A stretch of 64,000 bases of DNA from Phytoactinopolyspora halophila (GTDB taxonomy: Bacteria > Actinomycetota > Actinomycetes > Jiangellales > Jiangellaceae): contig NZ_QMIG01000022.1 of the NCBI RefSeq assembly GCF_003287285.1, positions 1-64,000 on the forward strand. The letters run 5' to 3'. Below, in pieces: positions 1-8,791 of the stretch; position 1 is the stretch's first letter; each line of letters begins with the position of its first letter. The notes under the pieces were generated by a model. That model had not been told where the DNA came from and did no database searches. It was given only the letters and a program-made list of their open reading frames with translations. Made by a program: the position numbers and the translations under genes.

Positions 1-570
1 GATGGTGAGTAGCAGCAGGGTGAGGCGAACCGGCGGGGTCAGCGGCCGGGTGCGCAGTGCGTGGTCGTCGAGGTGGGCCAGGTCGTCGAGCAGGAATTGG
101 AATCGGGGCAGGTAGGGCTGGGCCGCGTGGGTGGTGTCGCGGTCGAGGTCGAGCAGGTCGAGCACGTTTGTGGGCCCGGCCCATGGGCGGCGGTTGTGGT
201 GCACGACCAGCGGGATGATCGCAGGCAAGCGGGTGGCCCGGGGATGTTCGCTGAGGTGGCTGTCCCAGATGCGCACCACGTAGCGCAGCATCCGAAACGG
301 CATCAGCGGACCCGCACCGCTTTGGTGCTCGATGAGCACGTAAATGAACGCTGCGTGCCCGTCCAAGGGTGCGGTGAACAACAGATCGGAGTGTCGCCAG
401 CGCAGCGTGGCATCGACGAAGCTGCCGCAGGCCCGGCTGAGTTGATCGAGATCGAGTCGGTCGACCAGTGCGGCCGGCACGGCCGCGCGGATCTGTGAGG
501 CCGCATTCGCGGGCTCACCAAGAATCCGACGAAACACCGCATCATGGGCCCCACCCGACTGACTCGACAT
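1..570 (-). CDS. Rpn family recombination-promoting nuclease / Transposase_31 (partial)
   Basis: The reverse frame is open from 570 to the window edge (190 codons, no stop), so the C-terminus is missing. The protein starts MSSQSGGAHDAVFRRIL and shows the landmarks of the PD-(D/E)XK Rpn/Transposase_31 family: SDLLFTAPL near residue 55, then YVLIEHQS (catalytic E-x-Q type motif), MPFRMLRYVVRIW, and LPAIIPLVVHHNRRPW. Family members are DNA endonucleases that stimulate RecA-independent recombination. The frame stays open upstream of the chosen ATG, so a longer N-terminus cannot be excluded. No terminal repeats are visible, so this is a stand-alone nuclease gene rather than a mapped IS. Confidence 0.8.
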   Translation of the reverse strand, partial: MSSQSGGAHDAVFRRILGEPANAASQIRAAVPAALVDRLDLDQLSRACGSFVDATLRWRHSDLLFTAPLDGHAAFIYVLIEHQSGAGPLMPFRMLRYVVRIWDSHLSEHPRATRLPAIIPLVVHHNRRPWAGPTNVLDLLDLDRDTTHAAQPYLPRFQFLLDDLAHLDDHALRTRPLTPPVRLTLLLLTI

Positions 571-762
571 GCCCGGAACCGTACAAGCCAGCACCGACAG
601 GTTCGGGGCACGTTCCAGAGCTGGCAGCATGACGGCGACTGGATCCAGCTCCCCGGTCCGCGGTACGAGGTAGATGCCGTGCACGCCGTTCAGGGCCATC
701 TCGTGTGGAGGGGGTCGTACCAGTCGAAGGCGACGGGCTCTGCGGCGCCGCCGGCGGCGGTC

Positions 763-1755
763 CTAGCGGCGGGTACGGCGATACTCACCCGGCGTCTGCC
801 CGTAGTGGTTCCGGAACGCGAGATGAAAGCCGACGCCGGAACGGTACCCGACGCGTTCGGCGATCCGCTCGTGCGGCCGTGCCGTCTCGACGAGGAGGCG
901 AGCGGCCTCCTGCAGCCGGCGTGCCGCGAGGTGTGCCATGGGTGCCTGGCCGACGAGATCCCGGAAGGTGGCGGCGAATGCCGACCGGGAGAGACCGGCT
1001 TCGGCAGCGAGGGACTCCAGCGTCCAGGGTTCGCCGAACCTCGTGTGGATCGCGAGCAGCGCCTTGCTGATTGACGGGTGGCGCAGCGCGCGCAGCACCG
1101 GCTCGTGGCTGCCGAGCGCGCTCAGACCCGTCCGCAACGCGAGCACGAAGGCGAGCTCGAATGCACGCAGCGCGACGAGCTGGGCGCCGGGCTCGTCGTC
1201 GGTCCAGTCGTCGGCGAGCCTCGCGAGCGTGTCGGCCAGCAACGGCTGGCTGCGCAATGCGGCCGCGTCGAGGACGAAGACCGCGGGCAGCGCCTGGTAG
1301 AGCGGAGCGGCTGACGCCGCTTCATAATGCAGGCCGCCACACAGCATCGTGGTCAGCGAACCGGGGCCGTCGACCTGGACGGTGCGGGTGGAGCCGGGTG
1401 GGCGGTGTGGCAGGAGGCTGGCCAGTGGCACGGTGTTCCGCCCGGGACGGTCGCCCAGGCGGTGCGCGGTTCCGTGCGGGAAGACGGCGAGGTCTCCTGC
1501 CCGCAGCTCGACCGGTTCGGCGCCGTCGGGCATCTCGACGACGCAGCGGCCCTGGTGGACGTAGTGGACCAGCGCGCAGTCTTCGCCTTCGCCCGCGATA
1601 CCCCACGGTGCACGCACCGACCAGCGGCTGTGGAAGACCCCCTGCAAGCGCAACGGCGCGAGCAACTCGCTCAGGAGGTCATGGCCGGATTCTGTGGACG
1701 ACTCTTTAAGAGACGAGGACACCGCTTTATAGCTCAGCGTCGACATGGCCGACAA
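763..1755 (-). CDS. AraC family transcriptional regulator with cupin_6 domain
   Basis: A 330-residue protein with an N-terminal cupin-type sensor domain (about 25-200; G-D-x-AVFPHG and a CGGLHYE motif) and a C-terminal double helix-turn-helix of the AraC/XylS class (about 225-328; GYRSGVGFHLAFRNHYGQTPGEYRR). It sits back-to-back with the NmrA-like reductase gene starting at 1801, about 45 bp apart, so it probably controls that promoter. A second regulator of the same build lies on the other side of the reductase/SnoaL pair. Ligand unknown. Confidence 0.9.
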   Translation of the reverse strand: MSAMSTLSYKAVSSSLKESSTESGHDLLSELLAPLRLQGVFHSRWSVRAPWGIAGEGEDCALVHYVHQGRCVVEMPDGAEPVELRAGDLAVFPHGTAHRLGDRPGRNTVPLASLLPHRPPGSTRTVQVDGPGSLTTMLCGGLHYEAASAAPLYQALPAVFVLDAAALRSQPLLADTLARLADDWTDDEPGAQLVALRAFELAFVLALRTGLSALGSHEPVLRALRHPSISKALLAIHTRFGEPWTLESLAAEAGLSRSAFAATFRDLVGQAPMAHLAARRLQEAARLLVETARPHERIAERVGYRSGVGFHLAFRNHYGQTPGEYRRTRR

Positions 1756-1800
1756 GACTAGTTGCCATCACCCCGAACCAACCAGTGACGGAGCGTGCGC

Positions 1801-2733
1801 ATGACATCCACCGACCACCATCGCTACCTCGTCGTCGGCGCTACCGGCGAGCAGGGAGGGGCCGTCGCCCGCCGGCTGCTGAGTGACGGGCATCACGTCC
1901 GTGTCCTGATCCGCGCGGGGACCGATCCCGTTCGCCTTCCCGCCGGTGTCGAGCCGGTCATCGGCGATCTCGCGGATCCCACCCAGATGGCCTCGGCATT
2001 CGCCGGCGTGACACACGCGTCGGTAATGCTTCCCATGGTCTACGAGCCGACCGTGGTGGCCTCGTACGCCGAACATCTCGCCAGGGCTGCTGCCGCCGCA
2101 GGTGTGAACCGCCTGGTGTTTAACACCGGGACCGGCGTTCCAGACGTGCTGACCGGCGTGACGGCCTTCGAGACGCGCCGGGCCGCGGCAGCGACCTTGC
2201 TCGGCTCGGGTGTCCCCACCGTCGTGCTGCATCCGCTGGTGTACCGGGAGAACCTCTGCGCGCCGTGGGTGGCCGGATCCACCGTGCACGAGGGTGTCCT
2301 GCGCTACCCGCTTCCGGCCGACCTGCCGGTCGCGTGGCTCGGCCATGACGACCTGGCCGCGGCGACGGTCGCCGCGCTGACGCGGGACGGAGTGGAGGGG
2401 ACGACGGTGCGCCTTGGCGGCCCGGATGTCGTGACCGGGACCGAACTGGCCGGCCAGATCGGCGCCGCACTCGGGCGGCCAGTGGAGTATGCCGAGCTCG
2501 ACGTCGACGACTTCGAGCGCGGCCTTGCGTACGCCGTGGGCGCGGACGCCGCTGCCGGCGTCGCTGCCACGTATCGCTGGCTTGCCACCGCCGAGGGTGC
2601 TCGATCCTGTGCCCGCTGGGCCGTGGCGGCGTCGTCGAGACACGTGGAGGAGGCGCTGGGCGTCCAGCTCACGCCGCTTCGAACCTGGGCGGGCGCACAG
2701 CCATGGCACAGGATCGCGCAGGCAGCGGCATGA
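1801..2733 (+). CDS. NmrA-like NAD(P)-binding oxidoreductase (atypical SDR)
   Basis: About 310 residues. A Rossmann dinucleotide-binding motif lies at the N-terminus (VVGATGEQGGAVARRLL, i.e. GxxGxxG), followed by features of atypical short-chain dehydrogenases of the NmrA/HSCARG type (acidic residue after beta 2, VNRLVFNTGTG, a YRENL segment). These proteins bind NAD(P)(H) and act as redox sensors or reductases; the substrate here is unknown. ATG at 1801 is chosen; an in-frame GTG two codons upstream (1795) is the alternative. The stop overlaps the start of the SnoaL-like gene (ATGA), so the two are translationally coupled. Confidence 0.85.
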   Translation: MTSTDHHRYLVVGATGEQGGAVARRLLSDGHHVRVLIRAGTDPVRLPAGVEPVIGDLADPTQMASAFAGVTHASVMLPMVYEPTVVASYAEHLARAAAAAGVNRLVFNTGTGVPDVLTGVTAFETRRAAAATLLGSGVPTVVLHPLVYRENLCAPWVAGSTVHEGVLRYPLPADLPVAWLGHDDLAAATVAALTRDGVEGTTVRLGGPDVVTGTELAGQIGAALGRPVEYAELDVDDFERGLAYAVGADAAAGVAATYRWLATAEGARSCARWAVAASSRHVEEALGVQLTPLRTWAGAQPWHRIAQAAA

Positions 2734-3176
2734 GCGCGGGCGACGTGATGGACGGCGGTGCCGTGCCGCATGACGGCCAGACAGTTGAAACGGCGGCCGG
2801 GGAGGAGATCGTCCGCCTGCACCGGATCATCGAGCGATGGTTGCACGGCCCGGCCGGAGAGGACGACTTCGAGCCCTTCAGCGACGCGCTTGCATCCGGG
2901 TTCACCATGGTCGTTCCCGACGGAGCATTGCTGGATCGCGAGCGCGTCGTGGCCGATGTCAGGGCGGTGCGCGGCAGCGAACCCGGGCTTGAGATCCACA
3001 TCCACGACGTCGCCGTCGTCGCAGCCGACGCCTCGGTGGTGGTCGCGACGTACCGGGAGGAACATCGAGGCTCGGCCTCGGACCGGTCCCGGCACGCCAC
3101 GGTGGTGTTCGTCCGCGACGAGCACGCGCTGACGGGACTGCGCTGGCGGCACCTCCACGAGACCTGGGCCTCCTGA
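2730..3176 (+). CDS. SnoaL/NTF2-like protein (nuclear transport factor 2 fold)
   Basis: About 148 residues. The start at 2730 gives a 4-bp ATGA overlap with the upstream NmrA-like gene. The pattern (helical N-terminus with IIERWLHGP, then alternating strands ending VVVATYREEH and GLRWRHLHETW) fits SnoaL-like/DUF4440 small cone-shaped proteins, some of which are isomerases or hydratases while many are uncharacterised. Coupling with the reductase suggests a shared substrate. Catalytic residues cannot be assigned from sequence alone. Confidence 0.75.
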   Translation: MSAGDVMDGGAVPHDGQTVETAAGEEIVRLHRIIERWLHGPAGEDDFEPFSDALASGFTMVVPDGALLDRERVVADVRAVRGSEPGLEIHIHDVAVVAADASVVVATYREEHRGSASDRSRHATVVFVRDEHALTGLRWRHLHETWAS

Positions 3177-3280
3177 CCCGTGCGCATGGGCCTGGGCCAA
3201 GCTGGAAGACGGAGTATGCGCAAATGACGTAGTGCTATAAGCGATCGTATTGATACAGGTGTGACAGGTAGACTCTGCGT

Positions 3281-4222
3281 GTGGACATCCTCAGTGACGT
3301 GATCTCCGCGATGCGTGCGGGGCGTCCCGGTATCGTGCGCGCGGAGTGGCACTCGCCGTGGGGCCGGCGTTTTCCTGACGATCCAGGCACTGCCGGGTTT
3401 ATCGTGATCCTGCAAGGTTCGTGCTGGTTGCTCAGCGATGACGCGGACCCCGTACCGATAAGCCCGGGCGACGTGCTCTTTTTTCCGCACGGTGACGGCT
3501 GCATGCTCGCCGATTCTCCGGGCACTCCGCTGGATGATTCACCGACCGGCGATCTTCTGGCGGACACCGAAGTGTTCACGACGATCTCGTTTGGCGAGGA
3601 CACCGGCGTCGCGCCGACCGTCATGCTCTGTGGCGGATACACGCTGAATCCCAGCTGGACGCATCCGCTACTGCGGTCTCTTCCCGCCACGATCCACATC
3701 CCGGCGCGCGTCGGACGCCACCCGGGACTGCGGGCGGCGGTCGACATCCTGGGCACGGAGATCGACGGCGGCAACATTGGTGCGGACGCCATCGTTTCGG
3801 TCGCCCTGGACATGTTGCTCCTGTACATCCTCCGGGCCTGGTTCGAGGAGGTTCCGGCACACCAGACCGGGTCGGGCTGGGCGGCAGCACTCGCAGATCC
3901 TGCCGTCAACGCTGCCCTGAACGCGATCCACCAGGATCCCGCCCGATCATGGACGGTGCAGGACCTTGCTGGCGTGGCCCGGCTCTCTCGCGCCGCCTTC
4001 TCTCGCCGGTTCAGTTCCCTCACCGGCCAACCGCCCATGGCGTACCTCACCTGGTGGCGGCTCACGGTCGCTGCCGACATGCTGCGCACCTCGGATGCTT
4101 CGCTCGATTCCGTAGCCGCGCGCGTCGGTTACGGCTCGGAGTTTGCGTTTGCCAACGCGTTCAAGCGCCAATACGGAGTGGCGCCGGGCAGGTACCGGCG
4201 CCGCAGCCGGGGGACCGGCTAG
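3281..4222 (+). CDS. AraC family transcriptional regulator with cupin_6 domain (second copy)
   Basis: A 313-residue protein starting at GTG 3281. It has the same architecture as the regulator at 763-1755: cupin-like sensor domain (about 1-195, with DVLFFPHGDG and MLCGGYTLNPSW) and AraC DNA-binding domain (about 205-310, ending GYGSEFAFANAFKRQYGVAP). With the first copy it brackets the NmrA/SnoaL pair. It is transcribed toward the convergent aminotransferase gene. Target and ligand are unknown. Confidence 0.9.
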   Translation: MDILSDVISAMRAGRPGIVRAEWHSPWGRRFPDDPGTAGFIVILQGSCWLLSDDADPVPISPGDVLFFPHGDGCMLADSPGTPLDDSPTGDLLADTEVFTTISFGEDTGVAPTVMLCGGYTLNPSWTHPLLRSLPATIHIPARVGRHPGLRAAVDILGTEIDGGNIGADAIVSVALDMLLLYILRAWFEEVPAHQTGSGWAAALADPAVNAALNAIHQDPARSWTVQDLAGVARLSRAAFSRRFSSLTGQPPMAYLTWWRLTVAADMLRTSDASLDSVAARVGYGSEFAFANAFKRQYGVAPGRYRRRSRGTG

Positions 4223-4276
4223 GTGGAGTGCGGGCAGAGTGGTGCGGGGGAAGACTCGACATGACCCGGAGATCGC

Positions 4277-5506
4277 TCATACCGGGCGAGCAGTTTCGAC
4301 CGCCTGTCCGACCGCGTCGACACACTGGTCGATCTGTTCGTCGGTGATGACCAGCGGTGGGCAGAACGCGATCGTGTCGGCGCCGATGGGACGCGCGATC
4401 ACACCGCGAGAGAGCATGGCGTCACGCACGGCAGAGGCATCCGCTCCCTGATGCAGCCCCACGGCCCAGACGGCGCCGTCGCCGCGGACGTCGGCGACGG
4501 CGCCGCGAGCCTCCAGCGAACGCAATCCCGTGGCCAGCCGTTCTCCCAGCGATGGGGCCCGCTCGATCAGCTTCTCGTCGCGGAGGATGGCGAGATTGGC
4601 CAAGGCAGCCGCACACGCGGTGGGGTGTCCGCTGTAGGTGTGCCCGTGACGAAGAATGAAGTCGGGTTCATGATTGAAGGCGGCAAGTACCGCGTCGCCG
4701 ACGACGACCCCGCCGAGCGGGAGATATCCGGAGGTGATGCCCTTCGCGAACGTGATCAGGTCTGGCCGGACGCCGTAGTACTGGGCGCCGAACCAGTGAC
4801 CGAGCCGGCCGAATCCGGTGATGACTTCGTCGAGGATCAGCCATGCGCCGTACGTGTCGCACAGTTCGCGCAGGCCGCTCAGATATCCCGGGCGGGGCGG
4901 GTACACGCCGGCAGCCCCGACGACCGGCTCGGCGATCACCGCGGCCACGCGTTCGCCGTGCTCCGCGAAGACCGCGGCAACCGCGTCGAGATCGTCTTTC
5001 TGGGTGTGCACGACGTCGGGGAGCATCGACCCGAAGCGGGCCTGGTTCGCCGGTAGCCCGGTGGCGGCGAGTCCACCGAACGTGACGCCGTGGTAGCTGG
5101 GCTCGCGGCTGATCACCACGGAGCGCTGTGACGAGCCGGCCGTCGCGTGTGCGGCCCGGGCTATCTTGATGGCACTGTCTACCGCTTCCGATCCGCTCGA
5201 GGTGAGGAATACCCGCGCGTCGTTCATCGGCGCCACGCCGGCCACCTCGTGGCAGAGCTGGTCCGCTGCCGGGTTGGTGAACTTGTCGAACGTGTGGAAC
5301 GCTTCGAGCCGGTGCATCTGGGCGGCCACCGCGTCGGCAATCTCGCGCCGGCCGTGTCCGACATTGCAATACCACAAGCTGGCCAGCGCATCGACGTACG
5401 CGTGGCCGTTCCGATCGCGGACGAGTGCTCCCTCACCCGCAACGATCTCGATGAATTCCTCCGATGCCGGCTTGGCGAACGGATGAAGGAAGCTCGGGCG
5501 GCCCAC
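4277..5506 (-). CDS. class III (omega) PLP-dependent aminotransferase
   Basis: A 409-residue enzyme with the typical fold-type I landmarks: SGSEAVDSAIKIAR, SYHGVTFGG, the acidic PLP contact LILDEVITGFGR, and the Schiff-base lysine in TFAKGITSGYLPLGG. Class III members transfer amino groups from omega-amines, diamines or beta-alanine to pyruvate or 2-oxoglutarate. A GTG start at 5506 is preceded by GGAGG. It is codirectional with the spermidine-synthase-like gene, but a long palindrome (5558-5670) lies between them, so they are probably separate transcription units. Exact substrate not inferable. Confidence 0.9.
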   Translation of the reverse strand: MGRPSFLHPFAKPASEEFIEIVAGEGALVRDRNGHAYVDALASLWYCNVGHGRREIADAVAAQMHRLEAFHTFDKFTNPAADQLCHEVAGVAPMNDARVFLTSSGSEAVDSAIKIARAAHATAGSSQRSVVISREPSYHGVTFGGLAATGLPANQARFGSMLPDVVHTQKDDLDAVAAVFAEHGERVAAVIAEPVVGAAGVYPPRPGYLSGLRELCDTYGAWLILDEVITGFGRLGHWFGAQYYGVRPDLITFAKGITSGYLPLGGVVVGDAVLAAFNHEPDFILRHGHTYSGHPTACAAALANLAILRDEKLIERAPSLGERLATGLRSLEARGAVADVRGDGAVWAVGLHQGADASAVRDAMLSRGVIARPIGADTIAFCPPLVITDEQIDQCVDAVGQAVETARPV

Positions 5507-5557
5507 GGTACCTCCGTCTGTGGTGGCTGTGGTGGAGATGCTTCCATGTTCTCAAAC

Positions 5558-5670
5558 GCAGCCTACCGGGCTACGGCGCACTTGTTGGGTCTGCGGAACG
5601 TCCAGCGCCCATCAGAAGCTCCTGGACGTTCCACAAACCCAACAAGTGCAGCGTAAGCCCGGTAGGCTGC
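5558..5670. repeat. Long palindromic element, probable bidirectional terminator
   Basis: The two arms are near-perfect complements over about 47 bp (from GCAGCCTACCGGG to CCCGGTAGGCTGC), with a short central loop. The core TCTGCGGAACGTCCAG also occurs in the palindrome at 33,492-33,557, so this looks like a dispersed repeat family of this chromosome used as an intergenic terminator or extragenic palindrome. Confidence 0.75.
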
Positions 5671-5702
5671 GGGAGCGCGATGTACTCGGCACTCGCACGG
5701 TG

Positions 5703-7280
5703 CTAGAAGGTGCGCCACTCGCGTCGCGTGTATTCCAGGATGACCGGATCGACCAGGGTGGAGACCTCGACGTCGGAGACCACCTTGTCGGGCGGTATCA
5801 CGGTTGCCGCATCCAGCACGCTGGGGGACAGGTAGCGCAGCTCGGGGGCGTCGTCCGGCAGCCGCAGCTCCGGTTCGGCTCCCGCCGGGCCGGCGAGGAC
5901 GAAGCCCCAGTCACCGAAGCTGGGTACCGACACCATGTAGCGCTGGATCCCGAAGCCTGCCGCCTGGACGGTCTCCTGGATGCAGGCGAACGAGCGTGGC
6001 GCGAAGAACGGCGAGCCGGCCTGCAACACCATCCGCCCGTCATCGGCGACGAGATCGTGGACCATGCCGTAGAACTCCAGGGAGTACAGCTTCGACGTGG
6101 CCGTCGAGTCGGGGTCGGGCATGTCGACGATGACGGCGTCGTACGGTTCCGCCCCGACGTCGACCTGCTCCCGTACCCACCCGAAGGCATCCGCTGCCAC
6201 CGTACGCACCCGCTCGTCGGCGAGCGCGTCGTCGTTGAGATCGCGGAGGCTCTCGTTCTCGCGGGCCAGCTCGAGTACGGCCGGGTCGAGCTCGACCAGC
6301 GTGACCTCCTCGACGTCGGGGTACCGCAGGACCTCGCGCAGGGCCAGGCCCTCGCCCCCGCCGAGGATCAGCACGCGTTCCCGGCTCTCTGCCAGGGCCG
6401 GATGGACCAGGGACTCGTGGTAGCGGTACTCGTCCGGCGATGCGAACTGCAGATCGCCGTTGAGAAACAGCCGCAGGTCGTCCACCCCCGAGATGCGGTT
6501 CCGCTCGGTGAGCACGATCTCCTGATAATCCGACCGCTCCGCGTGCGTGATGGGGTCGCGGAAAAGCTGCTGCCGCGCATCCACCTCGATCTCGTCCGCC
6601 TGCCAGAACAGGCCGCCGAGGGCGATCGCGACGCCGCCGACGATGGTGCTGATCGCCACCCATGCACGTCGTGCCAATGAGCGGCGGAACAGCCACAGCA
6701 CGACAACGGTGCCGGCCACGAGGTTCAGAGCTGCTGTCGCGATGGTTCCCGTGACCAGCCCCAGGGTCGGCAGGAGCAGGAACGGGAACGCCAGGCCACC
6801 CACCAGTGCACCGAGGTAGTCGGCGGCGAACATGTCGGCAACCGCGCTGCCGGCTTCCTGCGCGCGGATGCGTTGGAGCAGCGTCATCAGCAGCGGGATC
6901 TCCGCGCCGATCAAGGTGCCGATGATCGTTGCGAAGACGATCATGACAGGCATGTACGTATCGGTGACGGCAAACGCGTTGTACAGGGTCAGCACGGCGT
7001 AGCCGCCGACCAGGGCAAGCGCCGCCTCGACAGCGGCAAACGAGAACGCCGGGAAACGCTGCAACGGCTTGGCCACCAGCGACCCGATGCCCATGGCAAA
7101 GACCATGACAGAGACGACGATCGACGCGTGCACGATCGTGTCGCCGATGAGGTAGCTGCCCAGTGCGATCAGGGCGAGCTCGTAAACCAGCCCGCAGGCG
7201 GCGCACAGCAGCGCCGCCCCGAGAATTACCACCCGCGCCGGGCGAGACCGATGAGCGGGCGGTGCCGCCGGCGCGACCAC
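5703..7280 (-). CDS. Membrane-anchored spermidine synthase-like protein (polyamine aminopropyltransferase family)
   Basis: 525 residues. The first about 215 residues contain seven hydrophobic segments (from LGAALLCAACGLVYELAL to NLVAGTVVVLWLF). The rest is a spermidine-synthase/SAM-binding fold with LILGGGEGLALREVLRY, VELDPAV, AVIVDMPDPDS and YSLEFYG. Such TM-fused SpeE-like proteins are common in actinobacteria next to DUF350 genes; whether they make polyamines is unproven. The GTG start directly abuts the DUF350 stop, so the two are coupled. The protein would sit in the cytoplasmic membrane with the catalytic domain inside. Confidence 0.9.
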   Translation of the reverse strand: MVAPAAPPAHRSRPARVVILGAALLCAACGLVYELALIALGSYLIGDTIVHASIVVSVMVFAMGIGSLVAKPLQRFPAFSFAAVEAALALVGGYAVLTLYNAFAVTDTYMPVMIVFATIIGTLIGAEIPLLMTLLQRIRAQEAGSAVADMFAADYLGALVGGLAFPFLLLPTLGLVTGTIATAALNLVAGTVVVLWLFRRSLARRAWVAISTIVGGVAIALGGLFWQADEIEVDARQQLFRDPITHAERSDYQEIVLTERNRISGVDDLRLFLNGDLQFASPDEYRYHESLVHPALAESRERVLILGGGEGLALREVLRYPDVEEVTLVELDPAVLELARENESLRDLNDDALADERVRTVAADAFGWVREQVDVGAEPYDAVIVDMPDPDSTATSKLYSLEFYGMVHDLVADDGRMVLQAGSPFFAPRSFACIQETVQAAGFGIQRYMVSVPSFGDWGFVLAGPAGAEPELRLPDDAPELRYLSPSVLDAATVIPPDKVVSDVEVSTLVDPVILEYTRREWRTF

Positions 7281-7739
7281 CTAGAGTATGGCCAGGGCGA
7301 TGATGCCGGACACGACGATGCGCAGCGTCCCGACCACCCAGCTGCCCGGATGCGGCTCGTCGTGCACCAGATCGCGGCGCAAGTTACTGGGCGTGAAGAG
7401 GTCGACCAGCAGGAAGACCACCGTGCTGACCACCAGCCCGACGATGCTGTAGGCGGTCGTCGTGATCAGGCCCTCGCCGAAGTCGTCGGCGCTTGCCCAG
7501 ATGGCCGCGATGACGATGAGCCCTTGCGCGACGAAGCCCGTCCCGACGAGCACCGCCGCGTTGTGATTGCGCTCGGTCCAGATCAGATCGCGCAGCCGTC
7601 CCGGGGTCAGCAGGTCCACCAGGATGAAGCCGAGAAGTATCATGAGCAGGCCCACGCCACAGTAGGCCAGGACGATACCGACCTCCTCCAGCAGGTCCGC
7701 GGCGGTCAGATCGCCGTCGATTCCGAGGGTCGTTACCAT
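7281..7739 (-). CDS. DUF350 family membrane protein
   Basis: 152 residues with four predicted membrane helices arranged as two similar halves (GVGLLMILLGFILVDLLTPG and SIVGLVVSTVVFLLVDLFTP), each ending in the D-L-x-T/F-P signature that marks DUF350 repeats. Function unknown; the family co-occurs with the adjacent membrane SpeE-like protein. No gap separates it from that downstream gene. Confidence 0.88.
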   Translation of the reverse strand: MVTTLGIDGDLTAADLLEEVGIVLAYCGVGLLMILLGFILVDLLTPGRLRDLIWTERNHNAAVLVGTGFVAQGLIVIAAIWASADDFGEGLITTTAYSIVGLVVSTVVFLLVDLFTPSNLRRDLVHDEPHPGSWVVGTLRIVVSGIIALAIL

Positions 7740-7819
7740 GCCCGTCCTCTCGTTCGCCGTGTTCGTCGTCGATGTTCACGCCGTCGACACGGGTGTCGTC
7801 GATGCGTTCGTCAGATGTG

Positions 7820-8260
7820 TCATTTACCGAAACCGGGGCCACCGCCGGAGAACGCGCTGCTGTAGCCTCCGCCGAACGTGCCCCAGATGGGGATGATGGT
7901 GGGTCCCCAGCGGCTGTAGCCGTCCCTGGCGTTGGTGACCTCGATCTCCGAGCCGCCCGTGGCAGGCTTTTGCTGGATGCGTACCATGAGCTTCTCGTAG
8001 CCCATGTAGAGTTCGTCGCCCTCTCGGTGGTTACGTCCGGGGCGCGCGACGGATGATAAGCGGGCGCCGACGTGCTCCGGAGGATCGTCCGAGCGGTACG
8101 TGGCGTAGGAGTCGCTTTTGTCGACCAGCTCGTAGTTCTCGTCGAGGTGGTCGCGGATGTCCTGTTCGGTGCTGCCGCACGCGGCCACTGCGAGCACCGC
8201 CACGAGCGCGACGGCGGCGACGCAACGTCGCCCCTTCTCTCCCCGGGCGAAGCCTCTCAT
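7820..8260 (-). CDS. DUF4247 family lipoprotein
   Basis: About 146 residues. The N-terminus is a lipoprotein signal peptide (positive MRGFARGEKGRR, hydrophobic core, lipobox VAAC), placing it on the outer face of the membrane. The remainder matches the DUF4247 layout, including a Gly/Ser-rich tail. The start at 8260 shares its first base with the stop of the upstream DUF2617 gene (TGATG), so the two are translationally coupled. Function unknown. Confidence 0.83.
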   Translation of the reverse strand: MRGFARGEKGRRCVAAVALVAVLAVAACGSTEQDIRDHLDENYELVDKSDSYATYRSDDPPEHVGARLSSVARPGRNHREGDELYMGYEKLMVRIQQKPATGGSEIEVTNARDGYSRWGPTIIPIWGTFGGGYSSAFSGGGPGFGK

Positions 8261-8775
8261 CAGCGCACCTCCGTGCTGGTCGTCACGATCTGTCCACTGT
8301 TCGGGTATAGGTGCCAGGTGTTCCACGAGACCCCGGGAGTGACACCGTCCAAGCTCAGTGCGGTGACGGCGTCCGGCTCGGAGGGGAACACGGCGAGTAC
8401 CGTCGTGTCGCGCGTCCCGTCCTGCGTCGCTAGCTGGCGCAGCGTGTCGGCCCGCGAACGGAGCTCGGCGACGGATACGGTCTCCACTCGCGCCCGGAAC
8501 CGGTAGCGTCGGCCGTCAACCCTGCGTTCCATCGTCGATGGCAGGTGCGGCTGCTCGTTTGGCAGGCAGGCGACGGTCTCGATGAGCTCCCCGCCCGGCC
8601 AGCACAGTGCCGCCTGATGCGAGGCTCCGAGTACGCGCAGCTCCAGTCTCGATTCGTCGTCGTGGCCCAGCCGTATCGCGGTGGTGCTCAGCGCGGGTGC
8701 GAGCGGGTAACCCAGCGTCCAGACCAGCTCGGCCGCGTCCGTGTCGATGTAGGGCACGTCCAGAGTGGAAAGCAT
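8260..8775 (-). CDS. DUF2617 family protein
   Basis: 171 residues, soluble and mixed alpha/beta. Neighbourhood and content (DLVWTLG-like start, LELRVLGASHQ, ETVACLP, RRVDGRRYRFRARVE) fit DUF2617, a family found between DUF4178 and DUF4247 in actinobacterial genomes. Function unknown. It is coupled at TGATG to the DUF4247 lipoprotein gene. Confidence 0.82.
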   Translation of the reverse strand: MLSTLDVPYIDTDAAELVWTLGYPLAPALSTTAIRLGHDDESRLELRVLGASHQAALCWPGGELIETVACLPNEQPHLPSTMERRVDGRRYRFRARVETVSVAELRSRADTLRQLATQDGTRDTTVLAVFPSEPDAVTALSLDGVTPGVSWNTWHLYPNSGQIVTTSTEVR

Positions 8776-8791
8776 GGCAGCGATCAGCCCT

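Noticed and set aside
1-570. Complete insertion sequence around the Rpn gene
   Set aside because: No terminal inverted repeats or target duplication visible; the family is usually stand-alone despite the Transposase_31 name.
544-1709. Several long rightward frames opposite the first AraC gene
   Set aside because: They are GC-rich shadow frames (Arg/Ala/Gly-rich translations); the reverse frame has clear AraC domains.
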